A DNA stretch of 6,443 nt from Phycisphaerales bacterium (GTDB taxonomy: Bacteria; Planctomycetota; Phycisphaerae; Phycisphaerales; UBA1924). Positions 1-4,513 of this stretch are shown here, piece after piece. A program made the position numbers and the translations under genes. Position 1 is the stretch's first letter; every line of letters begins with the position of its first letter. Below the pieces are notes generated by a model. That model did not search any database and was not told the origin of the DNA. It saw only the letters and a program-made list of their open reading frames with translations. The stretch lies in contig JAIEQQ010000122.1 of the NCBI GenBank assembly GCA_019747615.1, positions 1-6,443 of the forward strand, in the 5' to 3' direction.

Positions 1-45
1 CCCCAACACTCCCCTCAGCCGCCGCGAATCGGCAGCCTGATCACG

Positions 46-897
46 TTGCTTGGGAATCTGTCTCCGATGATCGAGATCATCGACGTCGGCGCGATGGACA
101 TCGGTGACTCGGGCGACCCGATGCAGAACCTGATGCGCGAGGGCAAGTTCCGCGTCGTCGGGTTCGAGCCGGTCAAGGCCGAGTGCGACAAGCTCAACGG
201 CATGGGCAAGCCCGGCCACCGGTACGTGCCGCACTTTGTGGGCGACGGCACACGCCGCACGTTCCACCTCACGGCGTGGTCGCAGACCGCGTCGCTCTAC
301 CCGCCGAACTTCGAGTTCATCAAGCGGTTCCAGACGCTGCCGCAGTTGATGGAGGTCGTCAGCACGCACGAAGTCGAGACCCGCCGGCTGGATGACATGG
401 ACGAGATCAAGACGCCCGATGTCCTGAAGATGGACGTGCAGGGCGCGGAGCTGGACTGCCTGAAGGGCGCGACGCGGATCCTGAAAGAGCACGTGGTTTT
501 CATCCAGACCGAGGTCGAGTTCGCGCCGCTGTACAAGGACCAGCCGCTGTTTGCTGATGTTGACGGGTTTTTGCGGTCGCATGGCTTCATGCTGCACTCG
601 TTCTACGCGCCGTCGGGCCGCTGCTTCTTCCCGTTCATGTACAACAACAACCCCGGCAGCAACGGCAGCCAAGCACTGTGGACCGACGCGTTCTACATCC
701 CTGACATCACCCGCTGGGACGAGCTTTCGCCCTCGCGATTGCTGAAGCTCGCGATCGTGGCCCACGAGGTGACCGGCAGCTTTGATCTGGCGGCGCTGGC
801 ATTGCAGCACTACGACGCCCGGACAAAGATGAACCTGTGGCGCCGGTACATGGGCCTGTTCATGAAGGACCCGCCGGAGGCGCCGGCGCTGCCTTGA
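46..897 (+). CDS. FkbM family SAM-dependent methyltransferase (5' end uncertain)
   Basis: This is probably a methyltransferase that moves a methyl group from S-adenosylmethionine to a hydroxyl of an unknown acceptor; FkbM relatives often act on glycans, lipids or polyketides. With the TTG at 46 as residue 1, the Rossmann SAM motif is D13-V-G-A (IEIIDVGAMDIG), the second strand ends in G39-F-E-P, and the FkbM signature LKMDVQGAE lies at 127-135, followed by the strand VVFIQTEVEF at 150-159. Residues about 215-283 form a helical C-terminal extension beyond the catalytic fold. The start is not settled: the frame has no stop back to base 1, there is no convincing Shine-Dalgarno site before the TTG, and an ATG at 67 would keep the whole fold. 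The gene could therefore begin outside the window. The next plus-strand gene starts about 150 bases downstream. The family is clear; the substrate cannot be read from the sequence. Confidence 0.87.
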   Translation: MLGNLSPMIEIIDVGAMDIGDSGDPMQNLMREGKFRVVGFEPVKAECDKLNGMGKPGHRYVPHFVGDGTRRTFHLTAWSQTASLYPPNFEFIKRFQTLPQLMEVVSTHEVETRRLDDMDEIKTPDVLKMDVQGAELDCLKGATRILKEHVVFIQTEVEFAPLYKDQPLFADVDGFLRSHGFMLHSFYAPSGRCFFPFMYNNNPGSNGSQALWTDAFYIPDITRWDELSPSRLLKLAIVAHEVTGSFDLAALALQHYDARTKMNLWRRYMGLFMKDPPEAPALP

Positions 898-960
898 GCT
901 CTGGGTCGGGAAGGCGGGTTTTCAACGAAGTGAGGGAAGGGATGGAAGGTGGGCGGCTCG

Positions 961-985
961 GAGTCTTCGCGTGTGTCGAAGGCTC
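961..985 (+). other. Stem-loop between the methyltransferase and the secreted-protein gene
   Basis: GAGTCTTCG (961-969) pairs with CGAAGGCTC (977-985) over nine base pairs, one of them G-T, around a 7-base loop. It lies 64 bases after the methyltransferase stop and about 65 before the preferred start of the next gene. No T-run follows, so it is at best a weak terminator or a leader hairpin, and chance is possible. The rest of the 898-1050 gap shows no convincing promoter or gene. Confidence 0.3.
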
Positions 986-1039
986 GGATCGCGGCGGGCG
1001 CGGCGGCGAGCGGAGAGCGCAGGGGTCATCCGGCTGTTT

Positions 1040-1043
1040 GGAG
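1040..1043 (+). promoter_or_regulatory. Shine-Dalgarno GGAG that favours the ATG at 1051
   Basis: GGAG at 1040-1043 sits seven bases before the ATG at 1051, which is good spacing. It is only one base before the in-frame ATG at 1045, too close to serve that codon. It therefore favours 1051 over 1045 and over the in-frame GTG at 949. Confidence 0.45.
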
Positions 1044-1050
1044 CATGGTC

Positions 1051-2262
1051 ATGTGGACGAGCTTTGTTCGAGGGATCACGGGTGTCTGCGGGTTCGCCGC
1101 TTGCATCGCGGCGGTGGCGTTGACTCAGACGTGCGGCGCTCAGTCACCACCAAACCCCGTGCCGTTCCCGGCACCCGTCGTGCTGCCACCCGATCAGCAG
1201 AAGACTCTGAACCTGACCGTCCGTGTCAAAGATCCGGCGGGGAACCCGATCGCCAACGTGCCGGTGCAGTACACCACGACCCTGCACAAAGATCACCCCG
1301 TGTTCTTCTGGGGTGCCGTGACATCAGAGAGCGGCGAAGCCACGGCGTCATTCGGTGCCGCCAAAGCAATGACATCGATTGGCGTCTCACTCGGCACGTT
1401 CGCGCGGATGAACGCCGCGGGCAATGACCGCGCGGCTCGGGAACGGGCGCAGTTCAGAGCAATCGCCGAACTTGATCAGCTCCGAACCATGTACGCCTTC
1501 AAGCGCGAGTATCGAGTGCCGCTCACGCCCGAACAGACCACTGCGGAGGTTGTTATTCAAGCGGAAGAGGCCATCAAGGTCATTGGGCGTGTTCGGGTGG
1601 GCAGTTCGCTCGCGACGGATGTCGCCGTGGGTTGCGAGGGCCAGGATGGCGTGGTCTTCAGCAAGCGTGACAGTATGGGCGAGGTACCGTTCACGTTGCG
1701 AGGCGTCCCCAAAGGGCGTCCGTTTACTCTAATTGTCGTGACCCTGACAATTAGCAAGTTCATCAACGTTCCCGCCCAAACTGCGGACTTCGATATCGGG
1801 TTGATCGATCTGCTGCCGCTGGAATCGTCGCGTGAAGTCGCGGTCCGGGCGACGTATTCGCCAAGTTTCCCTGAACTGCAGAAGGACTCAGTGCTTTGCT
1901 TCTTTCGCGCCGATGGCATGGCCACGTTCGACGTGACAGTTGCCAGGCAGATGTTCCCGGGCGGCGTGCCCGAAGGGACGGACCCCGAGCATTTCGTTGG
2001 CGGAGCAACCTTTGATTTTCTGGCACCAAAGGCGCGGCTCCCAGCGGGCACGTATGTGGTGACCGGAATGCCCGTAGATCGAGACGGCGAGCGCCGTCGT
2101 GCCATTCTCCGAAAGCTCCGCGCCGGTGCGGACCCTGCGTCGCTCGGCCTGTACACCGTGACCGTGCCAGCGGAGGGTCCGTTCGAGCTGGTGATTCCGC
2201 CCGAGGAAGTGCAGGCCAAGGAGTTTGACTTCTGGCCGCAGTCATGGCCTGTGACGCCGTGA
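1051..2262 (+). CDS. Secreted hypothetical protein with carboxypeptidase-regulatory-like beta modules
   Basis: I do not recognise the function. From the ATG at 1051 the product is 403 residues. It begins with a Sec-type signal peptide: a short n-region MWTSFVRG, a hydrophobic core at about 9-25, and a likely signal peptidase I site after T-C-G-A (27-30). A proline-rich stretch follows (33-47). Residues about 51-110 read as an Ig-like or regulatory-like module (TVRVKDPAGNPIANVPVQY, then SGEATASF). A helical stretch at about 117-150 follows, then a second module at about 165-232 with the usual order G-R-V, a central strand, D-S-M-G-E, and F-T-L-R-G-V-P-K-G. Residues 250-390 look beta-rich, with a charged patch DRDGERRR. 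The start was chosen because the region 949-1050 encodes an Ala/Arg/Ser-rich segment unlike a signal peptide. The product is probably periplasmic or surface-exposed; binding or adhesion is only a guess. No catalytic motif was seen. Confidence 0.75.
   Translation: MWTSFVRGITGVCGFAACIAAVALTQTCGAQSPPNPVPFPAPVVLPPDQQKTLNLTVRVKDPAGNPIANVPVQYTTTLHKDHPVFFWGAVTSESGEATASFGAAKAMTSIGVSLGTFARMNAAGNDRAARERAQFRAIAELDQLRTMYAFKREYRVPLTPEQTTAEVVIQAEEAIKVIGRVRVGSSLATDVAVGCEGQDGVVFSKRDSMGEVPFTLRGVPKGRPFTLIVVTLTISKFINVPAQTADFDIGLIDLLPLESSREVAVRATYSPSFPELQKDSVLCFFRADGMATFDVTVARQMFPGGVPEGTDPEHFVGGATFDFLAPKARLPAGTYVVTGMPVDRDGERRRAILRKLRAGADPASLGLYTVTVPAEGPFELVIPPEEVQAKEFDFWPQSWPVTP
1729..1754 (+). repeat. AT-rich 9-bp perfect inverted repeat inside the secreted-protein gene
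   Basis: CTAATTGTC (1729-1737) and GACAATTAG (1746-1754) are exact reverse complements separated by eight bases. The site lies within the coding region and encodes part of LIVVTLTIS. It is distinctly more AT-rich than the surrounding sequence. An operator-like site is possible, but an inverted repeat of this size could arise by chance in a window of this length. Confidence 0.35.
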
Positions 2263-2288
2263 GTGGTGTCCCTTGGCGTCGACGTCTT

Positions 2289-2330
2289 GCTGTCGGCTGA
2301 AAGCTGACGGCTGACGGCTGACGGCTGGCG
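2289..2330. repeat. Six tandem 7-base units (GCTGACG family)
   Basis: The units read GCTGTCG, GCTGAAA, GCTGACG, GCTGACG, GCTGACG, GCTGGCG, and a further GCT follows. The array fills the middle of the convergent junction, 26 bases after the secreted-protein stop and eight bases from the sigma-gene stop. Similar GCTGA-type heptad runs are a familiar intergenic repeat whose spurious translations read like SAVS. Its function is unknown. Confidence 0.8.
2292..2308 (+). terminator. Possible hairpin terminator formed by the heptamer repeat
   Basis: Seven pairs (GTCGGCT with AGCTGAC, one G-T) close on a GAA triloop, about 30 bases after the secreted-protein stop. The G-T pair becomes a C-A mismatch on the other strand, so the hairpin is stronger in plus-strand RNA. 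There is no T-run, so termination here is only an inference. Confidence 0.25.
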
Positions 2331-2337
2331 GCTTCCC

Positions 2338-3291
2338 TTACGCGTACACCGTGCGATCGCCGTCGAAGGGCCCGGAGATTTCGTCGCCTTCGCCGTCGAA
2401 GTGGCCGGGGCGGAAGAAGCGGGTGGGGCGTTCGTCGTTGATCTGGGCGTTGAGCTTGCGGAGGGCCTCGTCGGCGATCTGGCGGACGCGTTCGCGTGAG
2501 ATGCCGATGGCGCTGGCGATTTGCCTGAGGGTGAGGGGTTCCTGGCCGTCGAAGCCGAAACGCATGCGGAGGATTTTGGCTTCGCGCTCGTCGATGGCGT
2601 CCAGCAGGCGGCGGATGGTTCGGAGCTCGTCGTCGCGGACCATGGATTCGGAGGGCGCGTGCGTGCGGTGGTCGGCGACGAGGTCGCCGAAGTTCATCGA
2701 TTCGCCGGACTCGTCGGCCGGTGCCTGGCTGGGCGTTCGCACGGCCCGGACCGCACGCTTGATGATCTTCATCTTGCGCAGCGGGAGCTGCATGTCGTCG
2801 GCCAGTTCCTGGAGCGTGGGCTGGCGGCCGAGGGTTTGTTCGAGGCGGCGCGAGGACTGCTTCCACTTGGCGATCAGCTCGACCATGTACGCCGGCACGT
2901 GGATGGGCTGGACCGCGTTGATGAGCGCCCGCTTGATGGCCTGCTTGATCCACCACGAGGCGTAGGTGCTGAAGCGGGCGCCCTGGGCCGGGTCGAAGCC
3001 CTCGACGGCGCGCATGAGACCGACGTTGCCCTCTTCGATGAGGTCTTGCAGCGTGAGCCCGCGGTTGGCGTAGTTCTTGGCGATGGAGACGACGAGGCGC
3101 AGATTGGCGCGGATCATGCGCTCGCGAGCGGCGGCGCAGTTGTCGTTGATGATTGACCAGCCGAGGTGCTTCTCATCCTCTGCGGTGAGCAGAGAGATCT
3201 CGTTGATTTGGCGGAGGTACAGCTGCAAACCAGTTTGCAGCTCCGCCTGGACGGAGTTTCGCGAGGTCCGAGTTGCCGACACGAAGTTCAA
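2338..3291 (-). CDS. RpoD-like sigma-70 family RNA polymerase sigma factor (no region 1.1)
   Basis: This protein directs RNA polymerase to promoters. The 317 residues hold region 1.2 (about 20-50), region 2 (about 54-125, with [15 protein letters not shown] and the -10-binding [15 protein letters not shown] at 107-121), region 3 (about 126-205, including [14 protein letters not shown] and the linker with [11 protein letters not shown]), and region 4 (about 220-283, with the -35-binding helix-turn-helix [28 protein letters not shown] at 253-280, cited as a span). The autoinhibitory region 1.1 of long primary sigmas is missing. The acidic, glycine-rich tail from 284 on is not part of the family core. 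Where E. coli RpoD has T440, this protein has K120. The TTG at 3291 follows GGAAAGGG directly; the GTG three codons in (3282-3280) has better spacing from it, and an in-frame stop at 3315-3313 rules out a longer form. It is probably a planctomycete primary or group 2 sigma factor; which of these cannot be decided here. Confidence 0.93.
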   Translation of the reverse strand: MNFVSATRTSRNSVQAELQTGLQLYLRQINEISLLTAEDEKHLGWSIINDNCAAARERMIRANLRLVVSIAKNYANRGLTLQDLIEEGNVGLMRAVEGFDPAQGARFSTYASWWIKQAIKRALINAVQPIHVPAYMVELIAKWKQSSRRLEQTLGRQPTLQELADDMQLPLRKMKIIKRAVRAVRTPSQAPADESGESMNFGDLVADHRTHAPSESMVRDDELRTIRRLLDAIDEREAKILRMRFGFDGQEPLTLRQIASAIGISRERVRQIADEALRKLNAQINDERPTRFFRPGHFDGEGDEISGPFDGDRTVYA

Positions 3292-3316
3292 CCCTTTCCG
3301 CGACGCGAGCGGTCAC

Positions 3317-3353
3317 GAGTGGCATTCCCTGAGGAGGGATGTGGGCTCCACTC
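3317..3353 (-). promoter_or_regulatory. Compound stem-loop in the sigma-gene leader
   Basis: An outer 6-bp stem (GAGTGG at 3317-3322 with CCACTC at 3348-3353) encloses an inner hairpin at 3323-3341 (CAT plus CCCT pairing with AGGGATG, one bulged T, loop GAGG). In the sigma transcript this would end 25 bases before the TTG start. The arrangement suggests a folded 5' leader, but I do not recognise it as a known riboswitch class. Confidence 0.45.
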
Positions 3354-3362
3354 AGTTACGCT

Positions 3363-3381
3363 CATCCGCTGAGAGCGGATG
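3363..3381. promoter_or_regulatory. 8-bp perfect palindrome CATCCGCT-GAG-AGCGGATG upstream of the sigma gene
   Basis: Two exact 8-base arms are separated by three bases. The palindrome sits just downstream of the predicted transcription start on the sigma side, so it could be a repressor operator or the first hairpin of the leader RNA. It matches the 19-base inner hairpin at 3323-3341 at 14 of 19 positions, and the two start exactly 40 bases apart. Confidence 0.5.
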
Positions 3382-3394
3382 CAATCGTCTACGC

Positions 3395-3422
3395 AGAATA
3401 GCATCTTGAGCGAGGAACGCAA
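3395..3422 (-). promoter_or_regulatory. Candidate extended -10 promoter for the sigma gene
   Basis: Read on the minus strand, TTGCGT (3422-3417) lies 16 bases before TATTCT (3400-3395), and TGC immediately precedes the -10, giving the extended -10 pattern TGnTATTCT. Transcription would start near 3388 and give a leader of about 97 bases carrying both stem-loops. The -35 match is only partial. Confidence 0.45.
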
Positions 3423-3510
3423 ACAGTGCAGAGCTCGTGAAATCCTTCGGAATAGGCGGATTTTCCGCGTCCGCTTTCGTGTGATTTTTGTGAAGATGGG
3501 CAATGGCTGG

Positions 3511-3520
3511 GGACATGTCC
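3511..3520. repeat. Perfect 10-bp palindrome GGACATGTCC
   Basis: This self-complementary decamer lies in the middle of the divergent spacer, about 42 bases upstream of the TATATA element. It could be a dimeric regulator site shared by both genes. It does not match LexA-type boxes that I know, and a lone decamer may be chance. Confidence 0.25.
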
Positions 3521-3596
3521 GTACATACACCTATCGGCAAACGTCGGGCGATCGCACCACGTATATAGTGCAGAAGCTCACGGCCCTCGGTCATTT

Positions 3597-3624
3597 GGGG
3601 GCGGGGCAAGAACGGGACCGGGGG
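3597..3624 (+). promoter_or_regulatory. G-quadruplex-type G-run in the UVR-gene leader
   Basis: Four G tracts of 5, 4, 3 and 5 are separated by loops of 1, 7 and 3 bases, meeting the usual G3+N1-7 rule. It is on the sense strand, about 40 bases before the TTG start, so it could fold in the mRNA. In GC-rich DNA such runs are not rare. Confidence 0.35.
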
Positions 3625-3650
3625 CGGCGGTTGGCGGAGGGGTGAATCCC

Positions 3651-3656
3651 AAGGGG
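3651..3656 (+). promoter_or_regulatory. Shine-Dalgarno AAGGGG for the UVR-motif gene
   Basis: AAGGGG ends seven bases before the TTG at 3664. An in-frame stop at 3643-3645 excludes any longer form, so together they fix the TTG as the start. Confidence 0.6.
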
Positions 3657-3663
3657 AACGGCG

Positions 3664-4464
3664 TTGAGCGAGAGCACTGAAGGGAACTGGGATCTCTCGG
3701 ATTTATTGCGGAACTGGGCGTATGAGCCCGGAAAGCTGAACGTGCGCGTGATTCAGGGGGTGGATGGCGAGCCGCGGATCCAGATGCGGCTGGACCTTGG
3801 GGTTCTGCAGATGCACATGGAGGGTCGGCCCGACGGCCACCGGCCGCGCGGGTTTGAGAGCCTGCTGGAATACCACGAGTCTCGGATGGATTCTGTGCGC
3901 CAGAGCCCGAGCGAGCCGGGGATCGGCGAGTCGTATGGCGAGTCGGCGGGATTTACGCTGACGCCGGATGATTGCCGCGAGCTGCGGGAGGAGGCGGTGC
4001 AGTACTACCACCGGTACATGTCGCTGCTGGTGCTGAAGGACTATGACGGTGTGGTGCGGGACACGACGCGGAACCTTCGTGTGCTGGACCTGTGCGCCAA
4101 GCACGCCGAGAGCGAGGATGACCGCGCGGCCTTGGAGCCGTTCCGCGCCTACATCACGATGATGCGTGCTCGCGCGCTGGCGAGCCAAGCGCTTGAGGAC
4201 AACGAGCCGAAGGCGGCGCTGCACGCGATTGATGAGGGGCTCGATGCGCTGCGCCAGCACTTCCAGAACACCGGGCAGGACTCGGCGTTCGAGACCTCTG
4301 GCGAGGTCGAGATGCTCAGGGGCATGCGCGAGTCGCTGATCCCGAAGCTGCCGATCAGCCCGCGGGCGGAGCTGCGCCGGCGGCTGGACGCTGCGGTGAA
4401 GTCGGAGAACTACGAGCTGGCGGCGATCCTGCGCGATGAGCTTCGGCAGATGGGCGAGGGGTGA
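3664..4464 (+). CDS. UvrB/UvrC (UVR) motif-containing hypothetical protein
   Basis: The function is unknown. The product is 266 residues and starts at a TTG with a good Shine-Dalgarno site. Residues 1-60 look like a small strand-rich domain (KLNVRVIQGVDGEPRIQMRLDLGVLQMHMEG is within 24-54). Residues about 60-98 are probably a flexible linker rich in Ser, Glu and Gly. Residues 100-225 are helical and TPR-like (for example RARALASQALEDNEPKAALH at 168-187). Residues 233-264 form a UVR motif: L-R-R-R-L at 237-241, A-V-K-S-E-N-Y-E-L-A-A at 244-254, then L-R-D-E-L. UVR motifs are protein-protein contact helices; they bridge UvrB and UvrC in repair and also occur in McsA and Clp ATPases. There is no helicase, nuclease or CxxC zinc motif here, so it is an adaptor candidate and not a repair enzyme itself. 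It is likely cytoplasmic, with no signal peptide, and divergent from the sigma gene. Confidence 0.85.
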   Translation: MSESTEGNWDLSDLLRNWAYEPGKLNVRVIQGVDGEPRIQMRLDLGVLQMHMEGRPDGHRPRGFESLLEYHESRMDSVRQSPSEPGIGESYGESAGFTLTPDDCRELREEAVQYYHRYMSLLVLKDYDGVVRDTTRNLRVLDLCAKHAESEDDRAALEPFRAYITMMRARALASQALEDNEPKAALHAIDEGLDALRQHFQNTGQDSAFETSGEVEMLRGMRESLIPKLPISPRAELRRRLDAAVKSENYELAAILRDELRQMGEG

Positions 4465-4468
4465 GGCC

Positions 4469-4513
4469 AGTGCTGAGCGATGAGGGCTGACCGGGCGTTC
4501 ACCGCTCAGCACT
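4469..4513. terminator. Long inverted repeat at a convergent junction, possible two-way terminator
   Basis: AGTGCTGAGCG (4469-4479) and CGCTCAGCACT (4503-4513) are perfect 11-base complements. After one A-C mismatch the stem continues with TGA/TCA, leaving a loop of about 17 bases. It starts five bases after the UVR-gene stop, and its right arm is formed by the last codons and stop of the antiporter gene. Position and symmetry suit termination of both transcripts, but neither side has a T-run. Confidence 0.5.

Larger units (their letters stand above)
3292..3663. other. Divergent intergenic control region between sigma and UVR genes
   Basis: These 372 bases separate two divergent genes. The left third looks like the leader and promoter of the sigma gene, with two stem-loops. 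The middle (3440-3500) is relatively AT-rich and holds a short GCGGA/TCCGC hairpin at 3456-3468. The right third has a TATATAGT element at 3562-3569, which could be a -10 for the UVR gene although I see no good -35 at the right distance. A G-rich run and a Shine-Dalgarno site follow. The open frames of 80-88 codons that cross it on both strands have no family resemblance and are unlikely to be genes. Confidence 0.6.

Noticed and set aside
837..1427. 196-codon plus-strand frame bridging the methyltransferase and the secreted protein, considered as a frameshifted extension
   Set aside because: Its Arg/Gly-rich translation resembles neither neighbour, and the secreted protein has its own signal peptide and start.
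1763..2956. 397-codon minus-strand open frame with Arg/Pro/Ala-rich translation
   Set aside because: It runs through the sigma gene in another frame and through the heptamer repeat, has no family resemblance, and shows the composition typical of GC-rich shadow frames.
2521..3156. 211-codon plus-strand frame antisense to the sigma gene
   Set aside because: The sigma factor on the opposite strand is unmistakable; this frame has no recognisable domain.
3456..3495. GCGGA/TCCGC hairpin followed about 20 bases later by a T-run, considered as a terminator
   Set aside because: The stem is only five pairs, the T-run is too far away, and there is no upstream gene on that strand to terminate.
3548..3555. 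GCGATCGC octamer, the HIP1 core of cyanobacteria
   Set aside because: It is a single copy in a GC-rich window, and the genes do not look cyanobacterial.
3352..3645. Small open frames on both strands of the divergent spacer (80-88 codons)
   Set aside because: They overlap each other, the predicted promoter and hairpins; their translations are basic and without motifs, and no good ribosome site supports them.
3703..4512. 269-codon minus-strand frame opposite the UVR-motif gene
   Set aside because: Its translation is a His/Arg/Leu/Val-rich shadow, whereas the plus strand has a recognisable UVR motif and a proper ribosome site.
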